A DNA stretch of 64,000 nt, from contig NZ_JAERTY010000005.1 of NCBI RefSeq assembly GCF_016746095.1, positions 397,326 through 461,325 of the forward strand. Reading direction: 5' to 3'. The DNA comes from Sphingobacterium faecale. GTDB taxonomy: Bacteria > Bacteroidota > Bacteroidia > Sphingobacteriales > Sphingobacteriaceae. Both the position numbers and the translations under genes were made by a program. The notes under the pieces were generated by a model. That model was not told the DNA's origin. It made no database searches and was given only the letters and a program-made list of their open reading frames with translations. Positions 47,245 through 56,985 of the stretch are shown here, piece after piece. How positions within the stretch are numbered: the first letter of the stretch is position 1; every line of letters begins with the position of its first letter.

Positions 47245-48126
47245 TTACAACAACCCTATTCCGCCTATACGATAACGGAAGCCCACTTCATGCGTATTGG
47301 TCGATATTTTCTGGTTCAGTGTATGACCGTTGACGCTGAACTGATAGCTGTAGCCTATACCGAAGTTACCGAAATTGAGCTGCATCAGCCCCGAGAGGTC
47401 ACCCTGATTCTGTACACCCATCCCCAATCCGATCTTCGGCCCCATAAAGGCCACTACGCTTACATCATATCTCGGCGACATCTCCTGCATATGGCTCACC
47501 AGGAATGACGGACGCAACCTGAACGTATCGTCCAGCCGGATCAGCATACCACCCGTCACGTAGATCACATCGCGGAACTCATATTCCCGATCTGTATTTC
47601 GGTTTAAAGAAAAACGCGGCATAGCTATCCCTACATAGAATTTATCTTTTTGGTAATACGAGGTACTCACACTCAGCACGCCAGCCGTACCGCGTACATC
47701 CTCCCAGAAGGCCGGATCCTCGCCATCCAGCTGCCGGTAGTTGCCCTGGTAGAATAAGAGTCCACCGCCCATGGATAGGCTCAGGTATTCATTCTCCCCA
47801 AGTCGCACTGCTTTGGCAGCATAAGCCGTGATTTCATTCTCCCGCACTACTCCCAGCGAAGCGTGCTTAAAATCACCACCGATAGCCAAGCCAAGATTCT
47901 TGACCATACCGTGTCCCGTTACCCATACCGATCTGGGAGCTCCATCCACCCCCGTCCACTGACTCCGGCCCAGTGTAGCAAAACTGCCACGCTCGTCCAT
48001 CGTGCTCAACGAAGAATTGAACGAGTTGCGTAACTGACCGAACTGGTTATAGCTCACCCCATGCTGGGCCAGACCGCACAATGGCAGCAGCGATAATAGG
48101 GTTATGATTGTATTCTTTGTTATCAT
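47245..48126 (-). CDS. PorP/SprF family type IX secretion membrane protein, copy 1
   Basis: A 293-aa outer-membrane protein with a signal peptide (IITLLSLLPLCGLAQ). The family landmarks are HGVSYNQFGQLRNSFNSSL, the beta-barrel strands ending SIGYSYQF-like GIGYSYQFSVNGH, and HEVGFRYRIGGIGLL at the C-terminus. PorP/SprF proteins are partners of giant type-B cargo proteins (as SprF is of SprB). It is nearly identical to copy 2 at 56986-57867, differing at only two residues (K/R in MVKNLG and N/K in FSLNRN). It follows the 2346-aa adhesin across a 319-bp gap. Confidence 0.87.
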   Translation of the reverse strand: MITKNTIITLLSLLPLCGLAQHGVSYNQFGQLRNSFNSSLSTMDERGSFATLGRSQWTGVDGAPRSVWVTGHGMVKNLGLAIGGDFKHASLGVVRENEITAYAAKAVRLGENEYLSLSMGGGLLFYQGNYRQLDGEDPAFWEDVRGTAGVLSVSTSYYQKDKFYVGIAMPRFSLNRNTDREYEFRDVIYVTGGMLIRLDDTFRLRPSFLVSHMQEMSPRYDVSVVAFMGPKIGLGMGVQNQGDLSGLMQLNFGNFGIGYSYQFSVNGHTLNQKISTNTHEVGFRYRIGGIGLL

Positions 48127-48445
48127 GTTGTATTGTTATGAAGTTAACAAGTGATCATGTTATCATGATAGCGCGTTCACTCGTTAACCTTAATCAGTTT
48201 ATCATTTCCTTTACTTGTTCACTCGATAACTTGTTAACCTTCTACATTAAAACAGACTGCTTCGACAAGCCTCGCAGTGACGCTCCAACATCACTTTCCT
48301 TACTTGTTAACTTGTTCACTCGATAACTCGTTAACCTTCTACATTAAAACAGACTGCTTCGACAAGCCTCCCAGTGACGCTCCGACATCCCTTCCCTTAC
48401 TTGTTAACTTGTTCACTCGATAACTCGTTAACCTTACCTAACTTT
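48127..48445. other. repeat-filled intergenic region between adhesin 1 and PorP 1
   Basis: 319 bp with no gene. It contains a CATGTTATCATG palindrome-like word (48156-48167), then about two and a half tandem copies of a ~97-bp repeat (48211-48436). The equivalent gap at 57868-58008 is only 141 bp and holds a single repeat-like segment. Confidence 0.7.
48211..48436. repeat. tandem ~97-bp extragenic repeat, two full units plus a partial
   Basis: Units start at 48211, 48300 and 48397 with TTACTTGTTAAC/TTACTTGTTC. Each has CTTGTTCACTCGATAACTCGTTAACC, then CTTCTACATTAAAACAGACTGCTTCGACAAGCCTCGCAGTGACG split over the rest. The part CTTCGACAAGCCTCGCAGTGACG resembles the GTCATTGCGAGG..GAAGCAATCT family of extragenic repeats. 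The third unit stops before that part. Confidence 0.85.
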
Positions 48446-51400
48446 CTACCTCCTAATCACAAAATACCCCTTCTCCCGTTTCCATACGCCATTATCTTTC
48501 AGATCGATATAGTAAAAATAGGTACCATCACGATGGTTTGTACCAAAGAAAACCTTATCTCTGTTATTATAGCCCGCGATCTCGGCCAGCACCGAACCGT
48601 TCTTATCAAAGATGGTGACTTTATTTTCCGGAAAGCCCCCTATCCCTTCGATCATCAGGAATTCATTGATACCGTCACCGTTCGGCGATAATGCCTGATG
48701 CACGATGACCGGCAGTTTTGCGCCCTCATCCGCTGCGATCAGCACGTTCATTTTTACCGTAATTGCCGCTTCATAGTTCGCATCTCCGCCCTGCGCCGCC
48801 GTTATTTCGACTGTACCCAGACGATGTACCTCCAGGTTACTGTCCGATACTGTAGCCAGCAGCGGGTCATCGACGGTCAATGTGACCGGTAAGCCCGAGC
48901 TTGATCTTACATCCAGTGCAACCGTACCCGCATCCCTGCTTAGTACACCCGGCGAATTAAAGCTGATCGTTTGCTTTGCTTTACGGATCAGTAAAGTGGC
49001 TTTGATCTCCGTACCAAAGTAATTCTGCGACTCCGCAATGCTAGCAGTCACTTCGTAGCGGCCTGCATTAACCTGGTCATTGTTCACGTAAACCACTGTC
49101 ACACCCGTAGGCAGTCCGCCCGCTAAAGCAAGGCTTTTGACTTGCCCATCGTAAACCACATCCATATTGGCCAGGCTCAGACCTGTTAGCGTAGCTTTGG
49201 TGATACTTAGAGTAGACGGTACGTAGTTGATCGTATAGTTTGTAGCAGTTAAGTCCTTATTGTTGATCGCATATGTACCCACGTTATCTCCTGCGACACG
49301 CTCCAAGCTACCGCTTACAACGGTCGCTGCATCGCCTGCTACCAGTCCGGTAACCCTGTAGGTCAGTTCCGGATCAGCGGCTCCGTAGACTTTCGTTTTC
49401 GCGTCGGCACTAACCGTCAACGGAGCCTTCGTAATACTCAGAGTAGACGGCACATAGCTGATCGTATAGTTTGTAGCAGTTAAGTCCTTATTGTTGATCG
49501 CATATGTACCCACATTATCTCCTGCGACACGCTCCAAGCTACCGGTTACGACAGTCGCTGCATCGCCAGCTACCAGTCCCGTAACTTTGTAGGTCAGTTC
49601 CGGATCAACTGTTCCGTAAACTTTGGTTTTCGCGTCGGCACTAACCGTCAACGGAGCCTTCGTAATACTCAGAGTAGACGGCACATAGCTGATCGTATAG
49701 TTTGCAGCGGTTAAGTCCTTATTGTTGATCGCATATGTACCCACATTATCTCCTGCGACACGCTCCAAGCTGCCGCTTACTACAGTCGCTGCATCGCCAG
49801 CTACCAGTCCCGTAACCTTGTAGGTCAGTTCCGGATCAGCTGTTCCGTAGACTTTCGTTTTCGCATCGGCCCTAACCGTCAATTCAACGGGTTTAACCGT
49901 CAATTGAGCCGTTAGCACCGCCGGTGTATAACCTGTTGCAGTCAAGGTAACTTTAACTGGCTGACTTCCTACCACAGTTCGTTCGTTTCCTTCGTATACT
50001 ACTGTAGCGTCAGTAGGTAAATTACCGTGAACCGCAATTCGTTTTACCGTACCATCATAATCAAAAACACCATTTGGCAGACTTACTCCAGTAAATAACT
50101 GTGTAGTCACGGTCAGATCAAATGCCGGTAAGCTAGCCGTCAATGAACCGTCCGACACCGAAATTACAATTCCCGAAGTGGTACCCACATCCGCATTACG
50201 CGGTGTACCCGTCAACTTACCGGTTGCAGGGTCAAAAGCTGCCCAAGTAGGCCTGTTGCTGATGCTGAATGTCAATACATCCCCATCGATATCATCCGCT
50301 GTAGGTGTAAAACTATAGGTAGCGTCCTGATCGACCGTAGTAGAAGGCGTACCTATGATTGTTGGAGCATCGTTCACATTTACCACCGTAATAGAAAACG
50401 CAGGCAGACTTGCTGTAAGCGTACCATCCGATACCGAAATTACAATTCCCGAAGTGGTACCCACATCTGCGTTGCTCGGTGTACCGGTCAACTTACCGGT
50501 TGCAGGATCGAAAGCTGCCCAAGTAGGTCTGTTGCTGATGCTGAATGTCAACACATCCCCATCGACATCATTTGCTATCGGTGTAAAACTATAGGTCGCA
50601 TCCTGATCCACGGTAGTAGCAGGCGTACCTATGATTGTCGGAGCATCATTTACCGCTAACACGGTAAAATACACCATTGCGTTGTCGCATCTCGTCGGAA
50701 CTCCGTTATCGCAGACCTGATACCTCAGGCTATCCTGTCCATTAAAATTGTGATTCGGTGTGTAGGTAAAACTTCCATCCGCGTTCAATACCACCGTCCC
50801 ATTCACAGGGGCTATTACCAAAGAAGCTGTTAATGCATTTTCTTCTACATCCGAATCATTTGTCAATACATTTCCTGTTGATGGTATATCCTCCGATACG
50901 GTTATATAATCGTCTACTGCTACCGGCGCCGTATTCACGGCCACCACCAAGATATTTTTTGTTGCGGAGTTGCTATCATCTATTCCGTCGTTAATAACAA
51001 AACTAACAGTACGGTTTGCAGTACTAGGGTTCGCAGAACTGTTGCTGTAGGTCACCGCCCGCAAAGCCGTCTGCCACTCTGCCAAAGTTGCCGTAGCACC
51101 TGCAGAAGTAAGCGTCAGCACTCCTGTACCCGCATTGTAAGCGGCGCTGATATTCCCCATCGTATTACCATCATTTCCCCAACCCAATAAATCCTGAGCA
51201 CTCAGGAAGTTACCCATAATACGCACCGTTGCCGATGCAAGGTTCGTATTATCCGGGTCGGTTACTGTCAAGGCCGGATCTATGGCTACCGGGACCGGAT
51301 CCCCACTAATCGATTCTGTAAACGTAGTTGGCCCCCCACTAGTCGTTACTATGGGTGCATCATTAACAAGAGTCATATTTACCGTAACACTATTAGGCAG

Positions 51401-54400
51401 GCTCACTGCACCATCGCCATCCGCCAAGGTAATACGGATTGTGCGTGGGTAGATTGACGGATTGGTGTTGTTGCCATTGCGATAAGTCAGGTTCCTTATC
51501 AGTGCCTGAGCAGCAACTGGCGTTGAAGTCGGCAGGAATGTCACTATAAGATCGATTCCACCCGTTCCTCCGGTTAGCATACCGATTGTTGTCCCCCCGT
51601 AGGTCACATTCCCGCCAGATACACCGATTTGACCAGCAGCTGTCCCTTCGTTACGAATACCTAGCACGTCTTCTCCGGCGTCACTGCCAGCAACAAAGGC
51701 TACCGTCAGGTTACCCCCATCAAAATCAGGGCTGTCCGAATCACTTACGGTCGCATCTCCACCGGCATCAATCAGCACCGCTGGACCACCCTCCGTAAAT
51801 GTGACATCTTCTCCATTTAGATTAGTTAGCACCGGTGCATTGTTCACAGCGGTAATCGATACGGTTTTTGTGGCACCCGCACTGCTTTCCACCCCATCAT
51901 TAACGACAAAACCAACAGTACGGTTTGCAGTACTAGGGTTCGCAGAACTGTTGCTGTAGGTCACCGCCCGCAAAGCCGTCTGCCACTCTGCCAAAGTTGC
52001 CGTAGCACCTGCAGAAGTAAGCGTCAGCACTCCTGTACCCGCATTGTAACTAGCGCTGATATTCCCCATGGTATTACCATCATTTCCCCAACCCAATAGA
52101 TCCTGAGCGCTGAGGAAGTTGCCCGTAATACGCACCATTGCCGATGCAAGGGTTGTATTATCCGGGTCGGTTACTGTCAAGGCCGGATCTATGGCTACTG
52201 GGATTGGAGCGCCGTGTACCGACTCCGTAAAGGCTGTCAATCCCCCACTCGTGGTAATCAGCGGCAGGTAATTGACCGCCTTGGTGACATCATCGGTAGC
52301 AGGGTTGCCCACATTACCGGAAGCATCGGTGAGCGTGACACTCAAGGTGAGCGCTCCGTTAGCCAAGCCCGAGACATCAATATTGCCCAACTGTTGGTTG
52401 GCCGAGATTATGGTTCCGCTGCCTGTCACCGGTGTTCCACCGCCGCTACTTGTGATCTTATAGTCAAAAGTAGCCCCTATTTCTGCTCCGATGAAAGTAA
52501 AACTCAGGGAGGTATGATTGGCCAATGTGACGGTTGCTTGGTCAATGGATACGGCATACCCCGAGGGTGGCGTAACATCGGCAGTGGTGAAAGCCCACGT
52601 AGTATTGTTACTAATACCGGCATAAGTATTACCCGCTAAATCATGGATTACGTTATTTCCGATTTTCACATAGTAACGGGTCATTTCCAGCAGATCAGCG
52701 GTCGGATTGATGGTCAATACATTATTAGCGATGCTAAGCTGCCCACCATGGTTTGCGACGTCAATGGTGACTATTGGTGTAGCGGCATCATCGTATACAA
52801 TGATATTGCCTGTACCGAGGATAATATTCTCGTTGAATGTAATGGATAGATTAGCATTCGGCGTCACATTAGTAGCCCCGTTCAATGGGCTGAATAAAAA
52901 ATCCGTGGGTGAGATACCATCCACCAAGACAGCAGTTGTGCTCCCTACGCCTGATAAAATCAGCGTGGCCGTATTGCCCGCATTGTCCGAGATGGCACCG
53001 CCGTTGAGTGCAATGGAGCTGCCGACCGCGATGCCATCGCTGTCATTATCACCAGCCCCTACTGTGTAGAAAAACTCCAAGGCGGTAGATCCCGAACCAC
53101 TCCGGTATGCTGCGTCGCGCGTAGCTGCACCGATGGTCAGTGGAAGACGAGGGGTACCGCCGCTGCTGTTCACGATAACGGCTTCATCAAAATTAACTGT
53201 AAAATTAAGCGTTTCACCAATAATATACGTTCCATCCGAGGGTATATTCACACTCGTTACCGATGGTGCTACGCCGTCTACCCATATGCCAGCGGTATTA
53301 CCCACGTTGTTAAGGGTAAGCGTGAGCGGTAGGTTTGCCCCGTCTCTAATCGTACCCGAGTTTAATTGGATGGAAGACAGCACAATGCCATTAGCATCGG
53401 CATCACCCGCCTGGACCGTATAGCGGAATAGCAAGGCTGTTGCCGTAGAGCCTCCTGCATTGTAGGTAGCATTAACCGCTGTAGAGCCGACAATCAATGA
53501 CAGCTGAGGTGTACCAGTCACTGTTACACTTTTCGATATATTTATCGTGAAATCGAGGTTCTGCCCAGCAATATAGGTTGCGTTTGCCGGTACGGTTACA
53601 CTGCTGACCGTGGGTGCCACGTCATCCACTACCGTAATCATAAAGATCTTTTGAAAAGTGCCTCCTCCAGCATCTTCTGTCTGAATGCGAACGCTGTAGG
53701 TACCTGCCACCAAGGCTGCAGCACTATTTGCGCGCAAGGTGTTTCCACTGATATTGAAACTGGCATTGTGTGTACTTCCTGCACCTGACACCAAGCTGTA
53801 GCTATGTGTATCCCCCGCATCGGCATCGGTGGTACTGAACGTACCCACTACCGCATTAATGCCCCCACTGCGGTTAACCGATGCATTGCTAAGATTGATA
53901 TCCGTCGGCGCTGTATTGACAGCGACAATATTCAACGTAATCGTACCTAACGCAGATTTTGCTCCACCGTCTCCCGAATTACCGAGATCATCGACATGAG
54001 CTTCTAACGAGACACTACCTACACCATTTAGCTCGGGCGTATAGACAATTCCGCCACCAGTAATAAAAGTATTTATATTTGCCAGGCTGCCCATCAGTGT
54101 TAGGAGTGTAGTGTTTCCTCCTATCGTGACTCCTCCTCCCGAAACTGCGGAAAAACCACCCTTTACCGCAGACAGTGTTACTGTTACCGTAGCTGATCCC
54201 GCATCCACATCCGCAAAGCTGATTCCCGTTAATGCAGTCGGTGTATTCTGATTCACGGTGATTACAGAAGGCACCATTATCGTAGGTGGGTCATTAACCG
54301 CTATTATATTGATCGGCACCGTTCCCAGTAGCACACTTCCCGAACCTTCCCCGTCATCTGCGTAAATGAGGAGATAATCAGCAGCACTGCCATTTAGATC

Positions 54401-55486
54401 TGTAGTTGGTATATACTGAATATTAGAAGCCACATCGATATAGCTATTTATGGCATCAGGCGCGCCAGTTATCGTTGCCGTTGCTGTGCCGTTTCCTGCC
54501 AGTATCACGGGTAGATTTGTAGCTGAGAATGCAATCTGACCGTGACTTACCGATAGCTTGAGCTGGATCGGATCGCTATCTCCATCTACAATATTACTTG
54601 ACGCTATATCGAGATTGCCCATGTTATCTTCCGTGATAGTGATAGATGCCGGTACGCCTGTTATGGTCGGAGGAGTGTTCGCTGCAGTGATGTTCACCTT
54701 CGGTATTGGAGCAGCGGTAATCGGATTAGACGGGGTACCGTCTACATCGCTTCCTCCCCAATTTGCTCTCTCCGTAATACGCGCCAGCCAGGTATTCTTG
54801 TCTGCAGTCCCTATTGGGCCGATATACTGAACATTATCTTCTTGATTGTTTGCCGTGCGTAGGCCAATAGCATTTACGCCATTGGTCAGGGCATTTTGAC
54901 TACCCGTATTATTGGGGAGGTAAGAATCTCTCAATGTAACAAAAAGAGCAGAAACCTCATAATTATTATTCCAATTATTTGCATCCACCGGCCCTCCTGA
55001 ATTATTCAGTCCAAAAATGAAAAACGGATTGGTATCGTCACCTTGGTAAATAAAAATTTGGTCTCCGGTACCTGGCATCACATCAGCTGCCAGATAACCC
55101 GTAGTCACTATATCTGTAGTTAAATTGGCCGATGTCGTCAAATTGGTTAATGAGGTACCATCATCAGAACCACCTAGAAACAGTTCCAGTACTGTCCCGG
55201 CGGACACCGCAGTCGACAATGTCCAAGTAACAATACCGTCCCCTGTATTCGTTGGGTTTAAACCTACAAATGCATTATTCGATCTATCCCATCCCCTATC
55301 CGTAATTTTAATTACTGTTCCTACAGGAATGTCTACCAGCGCCACCAACTGAACTTTATCGCTTACCGAATTCCATCCGACGACCACTAGGTCGCCTTGA
55401 TTCAGCACCTGTGCCCTTACATAGGTAACACTAAGTACAAATAGAACAGAAAAAAATAACAGTATTTTCTTTAGGTTATATAACAT
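48446..55486 (-). CDS. giant repeat-rich adhesin with type B T9SS C-terminal domain
   Basis: A 2346-aa secreted protein. The signal peptide ends near residue 25 (VTYVRAQ). An N-terminal lamin-tail-like domain (about 26-250) is followed by several cadherin/Ig-like domains (about 275-860), an SbsA-type Ig domain (about 860-980), two near-identical cadherin-type modules (about 1080-1470), two putative-Ig (He_PIG) modules (about 1590-1790), and three almost identical 77-aa MBG-type modules (about 1875-2110). The last 85 residues, starting HQALSPNGDGINEFLMI and ending KGYFVIRR, form the gliding-motility-associated type B sorting domain. PorP copy 1 downstream is its likely secretion partner. Confidence 0.9.
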   Translation of the reverse strand: MLYNLKKILLFFSVLFVLSVTYVRAQVLNQGDLVVVGWNSVSDKVQLVALVDIPVGTVIKITDRGWDRSNNAFVGLNPTNTGDGIVTWTLSTAVSAGTVLELFLGGSDDGTSLTNLTTSANLTTDIVTTGYLAADVMPGTGDQIFIYQGDDTNPFFIFGLNNSGGPVDANNWNNNYEVSALFVTLRDSYLPNNTGSQNALTNGVNAIGLRTANNQEDNVQYIGPIGTADKNTWLARITERANWGGSDVDGTPSNPITAAPIPKVNITAANTPPTITGVPASITITEDNMGNLDIASSNIVDGDSDPIQLKLSVSHGQIAFSATNLPVILAGNGTATATITGAPDAINSYIDVASNIQYIPTTDLNGSAADYLLIYADDGEGSGSVLLGTVPINIIAVNDPPTIMVPSVITVNQNTPTALTGISFADVDAGSATVTVTLSAVKGGFSAVSGGGVTIGGNTTLLTLMGSLANINTFITGGGIVYTPELNGVGSVSLEAHVDDLGNSGDGGAKSALGTITLNIVAVNTAPTDINLSNASVNRSGGINAVVGTFSTTDADAGDTHSYSLVSGAGSTHNASFNISGNTLRANSAAALVAGTYSVRIQTEDAGGGTFQKIFMITVVDDVAPTVSSVTVPANATYIAGQNLDFTINISKSVTVTGTPQLSLIVGSTAVNATYNAGGSTATALLFRYTVQAGDADANGIVLSSIQLNSGTIRDGANLPLTLTLNNVGNTAGIWVDGVAPSVTSVNIPSDGTYIIGETLNFTVNFDEAVIVNSSGGTPRLPLTIGAATRDAAYRSGSGSTALEFFYTVGAGDNDSDGIAVGSSIALNGGAISDNAGNTATLILSGVGSTTAVLVDGISPTDFLFSPLNGATNVTPNANLSITFNENIILGTGNIIVYDDAATPIVTIDVANHGGQLSIANNVLTINPTADLLEMTRYYVKIGNNVIHDLAGNTYAGISNNTTWAFTTADVTPPSGYAVSIDQATVTLANHTSLSFTFIGAEIGATFDYKITSSGGGTPVTGSGTIISANQQLGNIDVSGLANGALTLSVTLTDASGNVGNPATDDVTKAVNYLPLITTSGGLTAFTESVHGAPIPVAIDPALTVTDPDNTTLASAMVRITGNFLSAQDLLGWGNDGNTMGNISASYNAGTGVLTLTSAGATATLAEWQTALRAVTYSNSSANPSTANRTVGFVVNDGVESSAGATKTVSITAVNNAPVLTNLNGEDVTFTEGGPAVLIDAGGDATVSDSDSPDFDGGNLTVAFVAGSDAGEDVLGIRNEGTAAGQIGVSGGNVTYGGTTIGMLTGGTGGIDLIVTFLPTSTPVAAQALIRNLTYRNGNNTNPSIYPRTIRITLADGDGAVSLPNSVTVNMTLVNDAPIVTTSGGPTTFTESISGDPVPVAIDPALTVTDPDNTNLASATVRIMGNFLSAQDLLGWGNDGNTMGNISAAYNAGTGVLTLTSAGATATLAEWQTALRAVTYSNSSANPSTANRTVSFVINDGIDDSNSATKNILVVAVNTAPVAVDDYITVSEDIPSTGNVLTNDSDVEENALTASLVIAPVNGTVVLNADGSFTYTPNHNFNGQDSLRYQVCDNGVPTRCDNAMVYFTVLAVNDAPTIIGTPATTVDQDATYSFTPIANDVDGDVLTFSISNRPTWAAFDPATGKLTGTPSNADVGTTSGIVISVSDGTLTASLPAFSITVVNVNDAPTIIGTPSTTVDQDATYSFTPTADDIDGDVLTFSISNRPTWAAFDPATGKLTGTPRNADVGTTSGIVISVSDGSLTASLPAFDLTVTTQLFTGVSLPNGVFDYDGTVKRIAVHGNLPTDATVVYEGNERTVVGSQPVKVTLTATGYTPAVLTAQLTVKPVELTVRADAKTKVYGTADPELTYKVTGLVAGDAATVVSGSLERVAGDNVGTYAINNKDLTAANYTISYVPSTLSITKAPLTVSADAKTKVYGTVDPELTYKVTGLVAGDAATVVTGSLERVAGDNVGTYAINNKDLTATNYTISYVPSTLSITKAPLTVSADAKTKVYGAADPELTYRVTGLVAGDAATVVSGSLERVAGDNVGTYAINNKDLTATNYTINYVPSTLSITKATLTGLSLANMDVVYDGQVKSLALAGGLPTGVTVVYVNNDQVNAGRYEVTASIAESQNYFGTEIKATLLIRKAKQTISFNSPGVLSRDAGTVALDVRSSSGLPVTLTVDDPLLATVSDSNLEVHRLGTVEITAAQGGDANYEAAITVKMNVLIAADEGAKLPVIVHQALSPNGDGINEFLMIEGIGGFPENKVTIFDKNGSVLAEIAGYNNRDKVFFGTNHRDGTYFYYIDLKDNGVWKREKGYFVIRR
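49205..49880 (-). repeat. three tandem 231-bp MBG repeats inside adhesin 1
   Basis: The word GTAGACGG recurs at exactly 231-bp spacing (49212, 49443, 49674). Each unit encodes 77 residues starting LTV.ADAKTKVYG with only a few differences between copies. Such identity makes copy-number change by recombination likely. Confidence 0.85.
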
Positions 55487-55901
55487 CGTATATTTTCAAG
55501 GTTAACATTCATTTTCTTTGTTAAACAGCCGGCATATCATTTATGATCCTGTCTCTTTACAACACCTCCTTATAACCGCTCATGATAACATGCAGTTATT
55601 TTTTCAAATCACTAGCGCTAGGATTAGCTATAGCACATCCTGATCGATAAACGTAGCTTGATTAGAGATTTCCATATTTTTTCATTGGTCGTTTTTTCGA
55701 ATTTATTTTCATTGACTCAGGCTATAGCTCCCTCGACTTCATTCTAAAAAACGTCTTTGCACCAGGTTTAATCCCAAAGTGCTATAATTAGCATCACTAC
55801 AAAAGAAAACTTTATCTTTTATAGAATGTTATCAGATTGGCTCAAAATTTATTTATCAGATAAGGTCAGCCCATTGAGCGTCATTACTTCTTCTCACAGA
55901 A
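55487..55901. other. intergenic region upstream of adhesin 1
   Basis: 415 bp between the AraC stop and the adhesin start. No exact TAnnTTTG box was found on the minus strand. Seen are CATGATAACATG (55581-55592), the reverse complement of a word between adhesin 1 and PorP 1, and a repeated TTATCAGAT near 55829 and 55855. No RNA gene or ORF with recognisable features. Confidence 0.5.
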
Positions 55902-56918
55902 CTACATCTCATCCTTTCGATAAAATGTAGGACTTACATCATACACTTTTTTAAATACACGAGTAAAATTACCGGGGCTATCAAATCCCATTTTATACCC
56001 GATCTCCGTTATCGGAATCGTTGTTTTTTTCAATAGTCTCCTTGCCTCCTGCATTTGTAGATTTCTAAAGTACCCGTGGGGAGTTACCTTATATTTGGTC
56101 GAAAAATGCCGTTTCAATGTTGATACGGAAATACCAAAATACTTGGCCAGATACCCCATCCCCGGAAAAGGAAGGTGAAGGTTATTATCCAAATGACGAA
56201 CGATTTCAACTAGAATAGAATTAATATCTGCGGGGCGACCTACATCATCTCCATCTTCCTGATGCACATACAGTCCCAAAAAGTTTCTTAGCAAGTCTGT
56301 TACCGCAGTAAGCATATTCAGCTTATCAAACGGTGTATCCGTCGGTAAATATAGCAAGCTCACCAACTTATCCAAACGACGTTTTAAAAACTGGGGAAGA
56401 AAGTTGATCGTCAGTATTTCGCTACTTTTATTAAAAAGTAGATTTTTCAACGAAGTGCGGCGAAAGCTATCCAATTGGACAAACTCTTCCAGAAAACTCC
56501 GTTCGATCAATATCTGTAACATTTTTCCATCAAAGCCTGCCGGCACCCATAGATTATGGTTTCCAAAATTACTGCATATTCCCAGAAAACCCTCCGATAT
56601 AGCAAAATCACTATCACCTTGCTCTAAACGCAATGGCTTATTTGCTTCATATACGTATTTAAATAAATAGAAATCGCCATCTTCCTCAGCAGCAACACAA
56701 TTGCATTCGGTTTCATCAAAATGCATCGTCTGATCAAATACCAAGACGTCTTCTCTCAACAATCGGTATACTAAATCTGTCCGGTAATAGGTTCCACGCA
56801 TACTTAATGTACACGTTTTCGGATCATGCATATCGCTAGCGAAACCGTGCTGTACCACTTCCAGAAAGCGGGCTACCGAAAAAAACTGCTGTGGATAATG
56901 ATGAATCCTTTCCTTCAT
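55902..56918 (-). CDS. AraC-family transcriptional regulator
   Basis: A 338-aa regulator. The ATG at 56918 (MKERIHHYPQQFF) is chosen because the longer frame opens with TTG and a -7 box sits only 2 bases before it. The N-terminal half (residues about 20-230) is a ligand or partner domain of unknown kind. The C-terminal 100 residues form the AraC double helix-turn-helix: GMGYLAKYFGISVSTLKRHFSTKYKVTPHGYF and PITEIGYKMGFDSPGNFTRVFKKVYDVSP. It stands between the two adhesin/PorP modules and is well placed to control them. Confidence 0.9.
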   Translation of the reverse strand: MKERIHHYPQQFFSVARFLEVVQHGFASDMHDPKTCTLSMRGTYYRTDLVYRLLREDVLVFDQTMHFDETECNCVAAEEDGDFYLFKYVYEANKPLRLEQGDSDFAISEGFLGICSNFGNHNLWVPAGFDGKMLQILIERSFLEEFVQLDSFRRTSLKNLLFNKSSEILTINFLPQFLKRRLDKLVSLLYLPTDTPFDKLNMLTAVTDLLRNFLGLYVHQEDGDDVGRPADINSILVEIVRHLDNNLHLPFPGMGYLAKYFGISVSTLKRHFSTKYKVTPHGYFRNLQMQEARRLLKKTTIPITEIGYKMGFDSPGNFTRVFKKVYDVSPTFYRKDEM

Positions 56919-56946
56919 AATCAGTTGTGCAATAGGTATAGACAAG

Positions 56947-56954
56947 CAAATTTA
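56947..56954 (-). promoter_or_regulatory. Bacteroidota -7 box before the AraC gene
   Basis: On the minus strand this reads TAAATTTG, an exact fit to TAnnTTTG. Transcription from here would start near 56940 and give a leader of about 22 nt to the ATG at 56918, which supports that start over the TTG at 56945. Confidence 0.55.
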
Positions 56955-56985
56955 GAAAAAAAAACATAAATAATTATCCTTATCC

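Noticed and set aside
48211..48436. CRISPR array
   Set aside because: The repeats are direct tandem units of about 97 bp with no unique spacers and no cas genes nearby.
56919..56945. Longer AraC protein starting at 56945
   Set aside because: That start is a TTG only 2 bases from the TAAATTTG -7 box, which would leave no transcript leader; the ATG at 56918 fits the promoter.
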